A stretch of DNA of 63,128 nucleotides, taken from Pygmaiobacter sp. GTDB lineage: Bacteria > Bacillota > Clostridia > Oscillospirales > Ruminococcaceae. A model generated the notes under the pieces. That model had not been told where the DNA came from and ran no database searches. It worked only from the letters and a program-made list of their open reading frames with translations. Positions within the stretch are counted from its first letter, which is position 1; each line of letters opens with the position of its first letter. Location of the stretch: assembly GCA_028689835.1 (NCBI GenBank), contig JAQVCK010000002.1, positions 1-63,128 on the forward strand, read 5' to 3'. The position numbers were made by a program, and so were the translations under genes. This document shows, piece by piece, positions 18,508 to 27,877 of the stretch.

Positions 18508-19218
18508 ATGGCAAAATTAGAGGCACCGACTCCTCATATTCAAGCACAGGTAGGGGAGATTGCACCGACCGTTCTGCTGCCCGGCGACCCGCTGCGCGCG
18601 AAATTCATTGCGGAGACCTTTCTTGAGAACGTCAAGCAGTTCAACGCGACCCGCAATATGTTTGGGTACACCGGCACCTATAAAGGCAAACCTGTCTCGG
18701 TGATGGGCACCGGCATGGGCTGCCCGTCGATGGGCATTTACAGCTACGAGCTCATCCACATTTACGGCTGCAAAAACCTCATTCGCATCGGCACCGCAGG
18801 CACCCTGCAAAAAGAAGTCAAGATCAAAGAGATGGTTTTTGCAATGGGTTCTTGCACCAACAGCAACTATGTCAACTTGCTTGGCCTGCCCGGTAGCTAC
18901 TCCTGCATTTGCAGCTACGATTTGCTGGAAAAGGCCGTCGCCAGCGCCAAAGAGCTGGGCTATACCTACCACGTGGGCAATGTGCTCTCGTCCGACATGT
19001 TCTACGGTGTGCCGCTGCCTCAGGGCAAGTCGTGGAAAGAGATGGGCATTCTTGCCGTCGAGATGGAATCCGCCGCGTTGTATGCCAACGCCGCAGCCGC
19101 CGGGGTCAATGCCCTTTGCATCCTGACCATTTCTGACTCGGAGGACGAGGTGACCACCGCAGAAGAGCGCCAGCTTTCCTTTACACAGATGATGGAGGTT
19201 GCTCTCTCGCTTGCCTGA
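18508..19218 (+). CDS. deoD: Purine nucleoside phosphorylase DeoD-type
   Basis: Phosphorolysis of purine (deoxy)nucleosides to base and (deoxy)ribose-1-phosphate. Seen: [19 protein letters not shown] (phosphate loop), [41 protein letters not shown] (ribose site) and [10 protein letters not shown], which holds the catalytic Asp of DeoD enzymes. 236 residues, from ATG 18508 with AAAGGAATGG upstream. First gene of an operon continuing through hydrolase, MATE exporter and nucleoside ABC importer. Confidence 0.93.
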   Translation: MAKLEAPTPHIQAQVGEIAPTVLLPGDPLRAKFIAETFLENVKQFNATRNMFGYTGTYKGKPVSVMGTGMGCPSMGIYSYELIHIYGCKNLIRIGTAGTLQKEVKIKEMVFAMGSCTNSNYVNLLGLPGSYSCICSYDLLEKAVASAKELGYTYHVGNVLSSDMFYGVPLPQGKSWKEMGILAVEMESAALYANAAAAGVNALCILTISDSEDEVTTAEERQLSFTQMMEVALSLA

Positions 19219-19257
19219 TGTTAACTGTGCACACGGGCCGAAAGGACAAAAACTGTA

Positions 19258-20193
19258 ATGCAGCAAAAACGACCATTTTTGATCGACTGTGATACGGGTA
19301 CCGATGATGCGATTGCCATCATTGCGGCGCTGTACAGCAGTGAAATTGAAATTTGCGCTATCACATCCGTCAACGGCAATGTGCCGCACCGGTACGTTGC
19401 GCAGAACAACCTTGACCTTGTAGAATATCTCGGCGTCGACATCCCGGTATGCCGCGGGGCCGACAAACCGTTTCGTGACCGGGGGTATCACTCCGACGGC
19501 ACGCACGGCAAAACCGGCCTTGGCAATGTACAGCTGCCCACCGCACAGCACCGGCAGTTCGATGCAAAAATAGCGTCCCAAATGATTTACGACACCGCAC
19601 TTGCCAAGGGCGGCGAGCTGGAACTGCTTGTCACCGGGCCAATGACCAATATTGCCATTGCCTTGTTAGAGCACCCCGACCTGCCCGGCCTCATCCGCCA
19701 TTTGTACTTTATGGGCGGTGCGGCAACCGGCGGCAATGTCACCCCCACCGCAGAGTTCAATATCTGGGTCGACCCGGAGGCCGCGCATGTGGTGACACAA
19801 AGCGGCATCCCCATGACGATGGTGGGCCTTGATGTCACGCTGAAGGCGGCAATGCTGCCCGAGGACAGTGCCGCGATTCGCGCGGCAAACACCCGCGCCG
19901 GCACGGTAGTGGCCGATTTACTGGACTATATGTTTGTGCGCTGCGCTGCGGGTGGCGAGGATGCTTTGATGCATGACGCGCTGGCCTTGGCCGCCGCGCT
20001 GTGCCCGGACTGCATGACCTACGAGCACTGCTTTGTGGATGTAGAGTGCGCCGGTACCTATACGCTGGGCCACACCTTTGTAGACCGCCGCGGCCGCAGC
20101 AAAAAGACACCAAATGTTTCAGTTGCTCTTGACCTGGATGTACCAAAATTTCGCGCGTGGCTGGTAGAAAAGGTCACGCAGAGTGCAAAATAG
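19258..20193 (+). CDS. Inosine/uridine-preferring nucleoside hydrolase (paralogue 1)
   Basis: Hydrolyses ribonucleosides to base and ribose. The N-terminal DCDTGTDDAIAIIAAL is the calcium-binding DxDxxxDD signature; VTGPMTNIAIALLEHPDL and FMGGAATGGNVTPTAEFNIW line the active site; DVTLKAAMLPED follows. 311 residues is normal. The exact preference (IunH, RihA, RihB or RihC) cannot be told. It lies 39 bases after deoD and eight bases before the MATE gene, and probably feeds ribose to the kinase encoded upstream. Confidence 0.92.
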   Translation: MQQKRPFLIDCDTGTDDAIAIIAALYSSEIEICAITSVNGNVPHRYVAQNNLDLVEYLGVDIPVCRGADKPFRDRGYHSDGTHGKTGLGNVQLPTAQHRQFDAKIASQMIYDTALAKGGELELLVTGPMTNIAIALLEHPDLPGLIRHLYFMGGAATGGNVTPTAEFNIWVDPEAAHVVTQSGIPMTMVGLDVTLKAAMLPEDSAAIRAANTRAGTVVADLLDYMFVRCAAGGEDALMHDALALAAALCPDCMTYEHCFVDVECAGTYTLGHTFVDRRGRSKKTPNVSVALDLDVPKFRAWLVEKVTQSAK

Positions 20194-20201
20194 GAGGGGA
20201 A

Positions 20202-21557
20202 ATGAAGTTTCTCATCAAAGAGAAGAGCTTCTACTCCGACCTGTTTTCACTGACACTACCCATCATGCTGCAGCAGCTGCTGCGCATCAGTGTTGATACT
20301 GTTAACAGCATTATGCTGGGCGGCATTGACCAGTTGCAGATGTCGGCTGTGTCCCAGGCGAGCCAGATCTTCTTCGTGTTTTACACCGTGTGTAATGGCC
20401 TTGCGGTGGGTGCCTGCGTACTGATTGCACAGTACTGGGGCCAGCGCAATGTCGATGCCATTCGCACTATTTTATCTACGGGGCTGCGGTATGCCGCCAT
20501 TTTCGGCCTTACCGTCAGCGTGTTGGTTATGGTGACCCCCACCACGTTTATGCGCATTTACAGCAGTGACCCTGCCCTGATTGAACTGGGCGCCGGGTAT
20601 CTGCGGGTCGTGGCCCTGATGTACGCGCCCTGCGCGCTCAGCGTGATGCTGTTTGCCGCCTGCCGCGGGGTCGAACAGGTGCGCATCATCCTTGCGACCA
20701 ACGTGATCTCTTATACGGTCAACATCTTCCTCGACTACTGCCTGCTGTTTGGCAAGTTTGGTTTCCCAAAACTTGGTATTCTGGGCATTGCCATTGGCAC
20801 GGTGGTGGCGCGTCTTGTAGAGCTTGTAATTTGCAGCATATTCGTGCTAAAATTTGAAAGCCGTATCAGCTTTCGGTTTCGGCACCTGAAACTGTGGGAC
20901 AAGCAGCTCAACCGCGACTTTATCAAGGTGGCCTCCCCCATTGCCGCGCACGAGGTCATCTGGTCGGTCGGCACCAGCGCAGCCAGCGCCATTACCGGGC
21001 AGCTGGGCACGTCGGTGGTGGCAGGCTTTAATGTAGCGGATGTGCTCTACCAGCTTACGGCGGCTGTCGGTAATGGCTTCCTCAATGCATGCAGTGTGGT
21101 AATCGGCAAAACGATTGGCAGCGGCAACATTGAGAAGGTCAAGCGCCAGGCCAAAACCATGATGCTGATGAGCGTAGTTGGCGGCGCGATGATCGGCCTT
21201 GTGCTGATTGCCGCCCGCAGCCCGTTTTTGTCGCTGTATAACCTGCAGCCCGACGCGGTAGACTATGCAAAACAGTTTATGTTGGTGCTCGGCTGCATTT
21301 GGCCGTTCTCGGCACTGGAAATGGTGGGCATGATCGCCATTTTGCGGGCCGGTGGAGACGGCAAGACCGGTTTTTATTCGGATATCGTCATCATGTGGAT
21401 CATTTGCATTCCCCTTGCGGCACTTGCGGCCTTTGTGCTGCACTTGCCCCCGGTACAGGTCATTTTGATTTTGAAGATGACCATTGTGCTGGAAGCGCTT
21501 GTCGGCACCATACGCGTGCTGTCAATGCGCTGGATCCGGGATCTCACCCGGCACTGA
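20202..21557 (+). CDS. MATE family efflux transporter
   Basis: Multidrug and toxic compound extrusion family; 451 residues with about 12 predicted membrane helices. Seen: an N-terminal LTLPIMLQQLLRISVDTVNS typical of MATE helix 1, LGGIDQLQMSAVSQASQIFF, and the repeated half beginning IAAHEVIWSVGTSAASAI. ATG 20202 has TAGGAGGGGAA just upstream, right after the hydrolase stop. Unusual: an exporter inside a nucleoside import/catabolism operon. It may expel a nucleoside analogue, a surplus base, or something unrelated. The track start overlaps the hydrolase and is not used. Confidence 0.88.
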   Translation: MKFLIKEKSFYSDLFSLTLPIMLQQLLRISVDTVNSIMLGGIDQLQMSAVSQASQIFFVFYTVCNGLAVGACVLIAQYWGQRNVDAIRTILSTGLRYAAIFGLTVSVLVMVTPTTFMRIYSSDPALIELGAGYLRVVALMYAPCALSVMLFAACRGVEQVRIILATNVISYTVNIFLDYCLLFGKFGFPKLGILGIAIGTVVARLVELVICSIFVLKFESRISFRFRHLKLWDKQLNRDFIKVASPIAAHEVIWSVGTSAASAITGQLGTSVVAGFNVADVLYQLTAAVGNGFLNACSVVIGKTIGSGNIEKVKRQAKTMMLMSVVGGAMIGLVLIAARSPFLSLYNLQPDAVDYAKQFMLVLGCIWPFSALEMVGMIAILRAGGDGKTGFYSDIVIMWIICIPLAALAAFVLHLPPVQVILILKMTIVLEALVGTIRVLSMRWIRDLTRH

Positions 21558-21625
21558 TTTTGGAACCCACTTTCCACTCCGGAAAGTTTGTTGAGTTCAA
21601 AAAAGAAAGCAAAAGGAGAGAAACA

Positions 21626-22765
21626 ATGAAAAAATTAGTATCCATCCTCCTGGTGGCAGCCATGGCCGTTTCGCTGGCAGCCTGCGGCGGCAGCAAATCC
21701 TCATCTGCTGCAACATCCACCCCTGCTGGTGACAGCACTGCTTCTTCGGCCCCTGCCGCTACAGGCACGAAGGGCAAAATTGCCTACATCGTTGGCAACC
21801 TCGGCGACAAGTCCTTCAGTGATTCGGGCCAACGTGGCATCGAAGAGCTGGCAGGCAATGGCTGGGACACCAAGACCATTGAGACCGGTGGCCCGGAAAA
21901 GGCAGACAAATACAACGATTACATCCTCGATGCAATCGACGAGGGCTATGAGTACATCGTGGCTTCCTCGACCTACGCTGACAACTGCATTGGCATCGCA
22001 AAAGATTATCCCGATGTGCATTTTGTCATCTTCGACACCAAGATGGACCCGGCTGACATGCCCGAGAACATGACCTGCATCTTCTATGCTCAGAACGAGG
22101 GCTCTTACCTTGTCGGCATGATGGCTGCTGCGATGAGCACCAGCAAAGTGGTTGCGGTTGACGTCGGTATGGATAACCCCGTTATCGCTGACTTCGTTAC
22201 CGGCTACATCAACGGCGTGCAGGATTATGATCCTACTGTGAAGGTCGTTAAGGCTGCTGTTGGTTCGTGGTCTGACCCCGCTAAGATGAAAGAGCTGTGC
22301 CTGACCCAGGCCCGCGACAACAAAGCGGACGTGTTCTATCAGGTAGCAGGTGGTTCGGGCGACGGCTTGTTCGAGGCTTGCGCTTCCAATGGCACCTGGG
22401 CAATCGGCGTGGACTCCGACCAATACGCTGCTTACAAGGATTCTGAGAACCCCGAGCGCGCCGATGTCATCCTGACTTCGATGCTCAAAGAGGTTGGCAA
22501 CTCCTTCGTTTCCATCTTCGGCAAGATCGAAGCCGGTGAGGACGTATGGCAGAAGACCATCACCTTGGGCCTTGCCGATAACTCGGTTGGCTATGTGGAC
22601 AACGCTTACTTCCAGGAGAAAGTGCCTGAGGACGTGCGTGCCAAGATGGAAGAAGCAAAGGCTAAAATCGCAAGCGGCGAAGTTACCGTAAAATCGTACT
22701 ACGACTTTACCGGCAGTGACGCTGAGGCCCAGTACGAAGCATACATTGCTTCCGTTCGCCCGTAA
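21626..22765 (+). CDS. BMP family nucleoside-binding lipoprotein
   Basis: Extracellular solute-binding protein of a nucleoside ABC importer (BmpA/Med superfamily). The signal peptide ends in the lipobox SLAAC (Cys 20), followed by a Ser/Ala/Thr-rich linker and then GKIAYIVGNLGDKSFSDSGQ, the family opening; KVVAVDVGMDNPVIADFVTG and FYQVAGGSGDGLFEACAS also fit. 379 residues from ATG 21626, with AAAAGGAGAG upstream. A small stem (ACTTTCC/GGAAAGT) sits between the MATE gene and this one, and a large hairpin follows. The track's N-terminal extension overlaps MATE and is false. Confidence 0.93.
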   Translation: MKKLVSILLVAAMAVSLAACGGSKSSSAATSTPAGDSTASSAPAATGTKGKIAYIVGNLGDKSFSDSGQRGIEELAGNGWDTKTIETGGPEKADKYNDYILDAIDEGYEYIVASSTYADNCIGIAKDYPDVHFVIFDTKMDPADMPENMTCIFYAQNEGSYLVGMMAAAMSTSKVVAVDVGMDNPVIADFVTGYINGVQDYDPTVKVVKAAVGSWSDPAKMKELCLTQARDNKADVFYQVAGGSGDGLFEACASNGTWAIGVDSDQYAAYKDSENPERADVILTSMLKEVGNSFVSIFGKIEAGEDVWQKTITLGLADNSVGYVDNAYFQEKVPEDVRAKMEEAKAKIASGEVTVKSYYDFTGSDAEAQYEAYIASVRP

Positions 22766-22789
22766 GCTTACCTGATTTTGTCGCAATGG

Positions 22790-22820
22790 ATAACCCGGGG
22801 GCGAAGGCAACCCGGGTTAT
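22790..22820 (+). terminator. Intercistronic hairpin after the binding-protein gene
   Basis: ATAACCCGGG pairs perfectly with CCCGGGTTAT across an 11-base loop. There is no T-run. In ABC operons such stems often protect the abundant binding-protein mRNA or partly terminate. A second stem (GGGGCGG/CCGCCCC) follows at about 22865-22884. Confidence 0.6.
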
Positions 22821-22919
22821 CTTGTAGAAAGAGTTAAAACAGAACAAAAAGAAATGCGGGCTATGGGGCGGTACCGGCCGCCCCATGGCAACCGCAGATT
22901 GCAAAAGGGGGTCCAGTGC

Positions 22920-24470
22920 GTGGCAGACGAAGTACTGCGTATGCAAGACATCACCAAAATCTACCCGAACGGATTTGTGGCGAACAAAGATATTACGTTT
23001 GGGGTCGGCGAAAAGGAAATTCACGCCCTTGTGGGTGAAAACGGCGCCGGCAAAACCACGCTGATGAAAATTTTGTTTGGCATGGAAAGTTGCCAGGAGG
23101 GCAAGATCTTCATCAACGGCAAAGAAGAAAAAATGCAAAACCCGTTGGACGCCATCGCGAAAGGTGTCGGCATGGTGCACCAGCACTTTATGCTGCTGCC
23201 GTCGCTTAGCGTGGCCGAAAACGTGACACTGGGCGTTGAGCCGATGAAGCACGGCTTGTTTGATTTTGAAGCTGCGGTCAAGCAGACGCAGGAAATCGCA
23301 GACAAGTACAACTTCAACGTGGATGCGCGCCGCAAAGTGGCAGACCTTTCGGTCGGCCAGATGCAGAAGGTTGAGATCTTGAAGGCGCTGATCAAAGGCG
23401 CGAAGATTTTGATCCTTGACGAGCCCACCGCCGTGCTGACCCCGCAGGAGACAGAAGAACTGTTTGAGCAGCTGATGAAACTGCGGGATAACGGCCATTC
23501 GGTTATCTTTATTTCCCATAAGCTGGAAGAGGTCATGCGCATCTGCAGCCGCGTGACCATCCTGCGGCATGGCCGCTGCATGGGCACCCACGACACAAAG
23601 GACCTCACCGAAGCGTCTTTGTCTAAGCTGATGGTGGGCCGTGACGTGGTGCTGAAAATTGAAAAAGAGGACCCGACTGCCGGCAAGCCGATTGTCGAAA
23701 TCAAAGACGTCGTCAAAATCAACGCGTATGGCAAACGGGTGCTTGATGGGCTTTCGTTTACCATTCGCGAGGGTGAAGTGGTTGGTATTGCGGGCGTTGA
23801 GGGCAACGGCCAGACCGAGCTTTCCGACGTGCTGTGCGGCATGGGTGGCTTTGCCACCGGGGACGTGTTGCTGAACAGCGGGTCGATCAAAGGCAAAAGT
23901 GTGCGCGATATCCGCGAGATGGGCCTTGCCTATATCGCAGAGGACCGCATGGTGCATGGTGTTGCGGCAGACCTGTCGATCAAGACAAATATCGTCGCCG
24001 ACCGGTTTGACAAAAAAGAGTTCCGCCATGGGCTGTTTATGAACAGCAAAAAAATCGACGAAGTGGTCGACGGGTATATCAAAGAGTTTGAAATTGCCTG
24101 TGACGGCCGCAACCAGCCGGTGCGCATGCTGTCGGGCGGCAACATCCAAAAGGTGGTTGTCGCACGCGAGTTCACCAGCGGCGCCAACTTTATCTTGGCA
24201 AACCAGCCCACCCGTGGTATTGATGTGGGCACCGCGGAGATGATCCGCAAAACGATTGTGAGAAAATCGCGCACAGAGGGCACAGCGACCCTGCTGATTT
24301 CGGCAGACCTCAACGAGGTGCTGGAATGCTCGGACCGCCTGCTCGTCATGCGCAAAGGCAAAGTTGTCGGGGCATTTCCCAAGGCCAATGAGGTCTCGGA
24401 GGAGACACTGGGCGAATACATGCTTGGTGTAAAAGAAATGACACTCGAAGAGATGGAGGGCCTGTTATGA
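22920..24470 (+). CDS. Nucleoside ABC transporter ATP-binding protein (double NBD)
   Basis: Energises the importer with the BMP lipoprotein and two permeases. Two ABC domains: first with Walker A GENGAGKTTLMKILFG, signature LSVGQMQKVEILKAL and Walker B ILILDEPTAVL; second with degenerate Walker A GVEGNGQTEL and signature LSGGNIQKVVVAREF, as in the NupO/YufO and RbsA-like families. I prefer the GTG at 22920 (516 residues; AAAAGGGGGT seven bases upstream) over the ATG at 22854, which lies in a GC hairpin. The stop overlaps the next start (ATGA). Confidence 0.92.
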   Translation: MADEVLRMQDITKIYPNGFVANKDITFGVGEKEIHALVGENGAGKTTLMKILFGMESCQEGKIFINGKEEKMQNPLDAIAKGVGMVHQHFMLLPSLSVAENVTLGVEPMKHGLFDFEAAVKQTQEIADKYNFNVDARRKVADLSVGQMQKVEILKALIKGAKILILDEPTAVLTPQETEELFEQLMKLRDNGHSVIFISHKLEEVMRICSRVTILRHGRCMGTHDTKDLTEASLSKLMVGRDVVLKIEKEDPTAGKPIVEIKDVVKINAYGKRVLDGLSFTIREGEVVGIAGVEGNGQTELSDVLCGMGGFATGDVLLNSGSIKGKSVRDIREMGLAYIAEDRMVHGVAADLSIKTNIVADRFDKKEFRHGLFMNSKKIDEVVDGYIKEFEIACDGRNQPVRMLSGGNIQKVVVAREFTSGANFILANQPTRGIDVGTAEMIRKTIVRKSRTEGTATLLISADLNEVLECSDRLLVMRKGKVVGAFPKANEVSEETLGEYMLGVKEMTLEEMEGLL

Positions 24471-25567
24471 ACAAAACCCAAAAAATCGAGGTCGGCATGG
24501 AGCTCCTGCGCATCCTCGCGGGTCTTGCCATCGCATATGCCACCGCGCTGATTATCCTGTTCTCGATCAGCCAAGAGCCGGTCAAAATCATCCAGCTGTT
24601 TGTTGCCGGCCCGTTTTCGTCGGCCCGCCGCATCGGCAGCCTTGTCAACCTTGCTATCCCGTTCACTATCTGCGGCCTGGCCATGTGCTTTATGTACGCG
24701 GTCAACAAGTTTAACCTCGTCGTAGAGGGCATTTTCATGATTTCCGCTTGCATGGTCACCTGGGCAGCACTTAGCGTCGCCCCGGCCAACCTGCCTGCGG
24801 GTGTCATGGTGCCGCTGATGTACGTTGTTGCCATTGCCACCGGTACGCTGGTTGCGTTTATCCCGGCCATTTTGGACCGGAAGTTCAAGGCGAACGTCGT
24901 TGTGGTATCCTTAATGCTCAACAGCATCATCGGTTTTTTCTGCACTTGGATTTTGCGCTATAAGATCAAAGATTCGAGCATTTCGTTCATCGGCTCGAAA
25001 GAGATCCCCGAAAGTGCGCAGATGGCATCAATTTTCGGTAAGTTCCGTATTCAGTCCGGCCTTGTGGTCGCACTGTTGTGCCTTGTAGTGGTTTCGGTGC
25101 TGTTTTACAAAACGCCGTTTGGCTGGAAGATGCGCATGGTTGGCGCGAACCCCAACTTCTCGAAGGCCGTGGGCCTTTCGGTCGTCAGCGTTTCGTTTGG
25201 TGCGCAGTTGCTGGGCGGCGCGGTGGCCGGTGTTGCCGGTGCAACCGAGATGATGGGCAACTACACCCGCTTCCAGTGGGTCGCCCCCACCGGCCACGGT
25301 TTTGACGGATTGCTGGTCGCCGTTTTGGCGCGGCGCAACCCGGTGCTGGTGCCCATTGCGGCGCTGTTCCTTGCGTACATCCGCATCGGCGCCGACGTGG
25401 TTAACACCACTGGTGATATCCCCACCGAGTTCGTCACGGTCGTTCAGGGCATCATCATCCTGCTGGTCGCGGCAGAATCCTTTATGGCTGGCACGAAAAA
25501 CCGTATCATCTTTAAAGAAGCCGAAAAAGACCTCAAAGCAAAAGAAGCAGCAAAGGCAATTGCCTGA
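24467..25567 (+). CDS. Nucleoside ABC transporter permease 1
   Basis: Integral membrane subunit of the BMP-type importer, 366 residues with about ten hydrophobic segments. It matches the BPD_transp_2 class (NupP/YufP-like): PFSSARRIGSLVNLAIPFTI, LMLNSIIGFFCTWIL, MRMVGANPNFSKAVGLSV (cytoplasmic coupling loop) and GHGFDGLLVAVLARRNP. It starts within the last codon of the ATPase gene, so translation is coupled. It ends in a charged Lys/Glu/Ala tail. Confidence 0.92.
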   Translation: MNKTQKIEVGMELLRILAGLAIAYATALIILFSISQEPVKIIQLFVAGPFSSARRIGSLVNLAIPFTICGLAMCFMYAVNKFNLVVEGIFMISACMVTWAALSVAPANLPAGVMVPLMYVVAIATGTLVAFIPAILDRKFKANVVVVSLMLNSIIGFFCTWILRYKIKDSSISFIGSKEIPESAQMASIFGKFRIQSGLVVALLCLVVVSVLFYKTPFGWKMRMVGANPNFSKAVGLSVVSVSFGAQLLGGAVAGVAGATEMMGNYTRFQWVAPTGHGFDGLLVAVLARRNPVLVPIAALFLAYIRIGADVVNTTGDIPTEFVTVVQGIIILLVAAESFMAGTKNRIIFKEAEKDLKAKEAAKAIA

Positions 25568-25585
25568 GTTTAAGGAAAGGAGTGC

Positions 25586-26554
25586 ATGTGCTTTTTTAAA
25601 AAAGCCATGCGAACAGCGATTATGAATATCAACTGGATTGAATTTTTTGCAACAGCCGTTCGCCTTGCCACCCCGCTGGTCTTTGCTGCTCTCGCCGCTG
25701 CGATTAACAGTAAAGCAGGCATGTTTAACATGGGTATTGAAGGTATGATGCTCTGCTCGGCCCTTGGCGCGGTCATCTTCGCGCAGATGGGCGGCGTGTG
25801 GGTCGGCCTTTTGGGGGCAGTGCTCGTTGGGCTGCTGTCCGGCATGATCATCAGCTTTGCCTCTCTGACCGGCAAAACGGACTTGTACCTTACCTGTATC
25901 GCGTTTAACCTTGCGGCCACCGGTGGCACGGTGTTCATCATGTACCTGCTGACGGGCGAAAAGTCCACCACCAGCGGTGCGATGCGTGCCTATGAGATCC
26001 CGCAGGTCAGCATCCCGTTCCTCAAAGACATCCCGTTCATCGGCCGTGTGTTGTTCCAGCAGAGCCTGCTCACCTATCTTGCTGCATTTGCGGTGTTTGC
26101 GGTGTGGTTCCTGCTGAAAAAAACCCGCATCGGCCTGCGGCTGCGCTCGGTGGGTGAAAACCCCAAAGCGGCGGAATCCGTCGGCATTTCGGTGACAAAG
26201 ATCGGTTACATTGCCTTTGCCATTTCCGGCATCCTGTGCGGCTTTGCCGGTGCGTTTATGTCGATGAGCTGGGTCACCTTCTTCATGAAAAACATGGTTA
26301 ACGGCCGTGGCTATATCGGCCTGTCGGCGATGAATATGGCCAGCGCAAACCCGGTGGGTGCGGCACTCGCCTCACTGTTCTTCGGCTTCTCAGACGCGGC
26401 GGCGACCACGCTGAAAACCCAGAGCAAATTCCCCACCGAGTTCCTTGAGATGATCCCGTATGTTGCGACCATTCTCAGCATTGTGGTCATTAACCTGATT
26501 CGCATCGTCAAGCTGCGCCGCGTTGAAAAAGGCAGCGCAGTCACCGCAAAATAA
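25586..26554 (+). CDS. Nucleoside ABC transporter permease 2
   Basis: Second membrane subunit (NupQ/YufQ-like), 322 residues with about eight to nine helices. Seen: FNMGIEGMMLCSALGAVIFAQ (a highly conserved segment of this permease), LRLRSVGENPKAAESVGISV (coupling loop) and GRGYIGLSAMNMASANPVGA. The ATG at 25586 has AAAGGAG only three bases away, closer than usual; ATG 25604 or the later ATG (MNINWIEFF) are alternatives. It follows permease 1 after 18 bases. Confidence 0.92.
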   Translation: MCFFKKAMRTAIMNINWIEFFATAVRLATPLVFAALAAAINSKAGMFNMGIEGMMLCSALGAVIFAQMGGVWVGLLGAVLVGLLSGMIISFASLTGKTDLYLTCIAFNLAATGGTVFIMYLLTGEKSTTSGAMRAYEIPQVSIPFLKDIPFIGRVLFQQSLLTYLAAFAVFAVWFLLKKTRIGLRLRSVGENPKAAESVGISVTKIGYIAFAISGILCGFAGAFMSMSWVTFFMKNMVNGRGYIGLSAMNMASANPVGAALASLFFGFSDAAATTLKTQSKFPTEFLEMIPYVATILSIVVINLIRIVKLRRVEKGSAVTAK

Positions 26555-26572
26555 ACCCAAAAGGAGACGGAG

Positions 26573-27541
26573 ATGCCCAAACGAGTAATCATCGACTGTG
26601 ACACCGGAATTGATGATGCCATCGCCCTGCTGCTCTGCTTTCGGCACCTGGACGTTGTAGGCATCACCACGGTGGCGGGTAATGTGGCGCTGGCCAATAC
26701 CCAGCGCAACACCTGCTATGTCACCGAGCTTGCCGGCAGGCAGGACATCCCCGTTTATGCGGGTTGCGACCGCCCATTGCTGGTGCCGCTGGAGACAGCG
26801 GCCGCCGTGCACGGTGCGGGCGGCCTTGGCGATATTGAAATCCCGCAGCCCACAAAGCGGCCCGAAGAGCTGCACGCCGTCGATTACCTGATTCGCACTT
26901 ATGCAGACAGTGCAAACCGGGACATCACGCTGGTGACCATTGGCCCGCTGACCAATGTGGCCGTTGCGCTGTTGCGCGAGCCAAGGCTGGCCGAGTGGAT
27001 ACCAGAGATTGTGTGTATGGGTGGCAGCCTGACCTATGGCAACCACACCCCGGCGGCAGAGTTTAACGTCTACGCCGACCCCGAGGCCGCGAAAGTTGTG
27101 TTTGAGGCGGGTATCCCGCTGCGCATGGTGGGCTTAAACCTCACCCGGCAAAACGCAATGACGGCGCAGGACGTCGAGACCTTGCGCGACATGGGCAACG
27201 CCCCCGCGGCGTTTGCCGCCCGGCTGCTGGATTATGTCGTGCGCCAGGACGGCCGCGGCTGCCTGTGTGATGCCTGTGCGGTGATGTGGCTGATTGAGCC
27301 TTCGGTTATCACGAAAAGCCTGCCGCTGCATGTGGTGGTGGAAACAAAGGGCGAGTTTACACGGGGTATGACCCTGTGCGATTACCGCCACCTGATTGGC
27401 AGCGACGCGGCGCGGGATATTGAGCATGTGCCGCAGTACGCGGCCCATGGCGCACCGCCCAATGTGACGGTGGCGCTGGAAATGGACCTTGCGGCATTCA
27501 ATAAAGTATTATTTGATACGATGAACAGTTATACGCAGTAA
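26573..27541 (+). CDS. Inosine/uridine-preferring nucleoside hydrolase (paralogue 2)
   Basis: Second nucleoside hydrolase of the operon, 322 residues. IIDCDTGIDDAIALLLCF is the metal-binding signature; LVTIGPLTNVAVALLREP and VCMGGSLTYGNHTPAAEFNVY form the active site. Only moderately similar to paralogue 1 (different loop after the aspartate cluster), so the two may have different base preferences. AAAAGGAGACGG precedes the ATG, 18 bases after permease 2. Last gene of the operon. Confidence 0.92.
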   Translation: MPKRVIIDCDTGIDDAIALLLCFRHLDVVGITTVAGNVALANTQRNTCYVTELAGRQDIPVYAGCDRPLLVPLETAAAVHGAGGLGDIEIPQPTKRPEELHAVDYLIRTYADSANRDITLVTIGPLTNVAVALLREPRLAEWIPEIVCMGGSLTYGNHTPAAEFNVYADPEAAKVVFEAGIPLRMVGLNLTRQNAMTAQDVETLRDMGNAPAAFAARLLDYVVRQDGRGCLCDACAVMWLIEPSVITKSLPLHVVVETKGEFTRGMTLCDYRHLIGSDAARDIEHVPQYAAHGAPPNVTVALEMDLAAFNKVLFDTMNSYTQ

Positions 27542-27610
27542 CGGCGCCAGTGCGGCAACGTGCTGTACGGGCTGCCGGGCCCCTTTGAAAACCGGTAGTT
27601 TCAAAGCGCA

Positions 27611-27644
27611 GACGGCGCGGGCAATCGCCCGCGCCGTCTTTTTG
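27611..27644 (+). terminator. Terminator of the nucleoside operon
   Basis: GACGGCGCGGGC-AATC-GCCCGCGCCGTC, a perfect twelve-pair stem followed by TTTTTGTTTTTT. Confidence 0.92.
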
Positions 27645-27785
27645 TTTTTTGTGGTGTGCCCGTTGCATACCGGTGTGCCACAAAAGGCGGGGCAACATGG
27701 GGGCCATGTGCCCGCCGCTTTGCCATACAAAAGTTTGGGGCCGGCACGCAGGGCAACGGGGTTGTGGGTTTTACAAAGCAAAAAA

Positions 27786-27825
27786 GCAGCAGGCCGGCAC
27801 GGAAATACCCGTGCCGGCCTGCTGC
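27786..27825 (-). terminator. Terminator of the DUF4234-DUF2752 pair
   Basis: Perfect 17-pair stem GCAGCAGGCCGGCACGG / CCGTGCCGGCCTGCTGC with a six-base loop. On the minus strand it is followed by TTTTTTGC. Between this and the upstream terminator (27645-27785) I see no gene. Confidence 0.9.
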
Positions 27826-27877
27826 CGGTTTTATTCTACTTTTGCGCTTTTTGCGTTTTGGCCCAAGGCCGCAGGGG

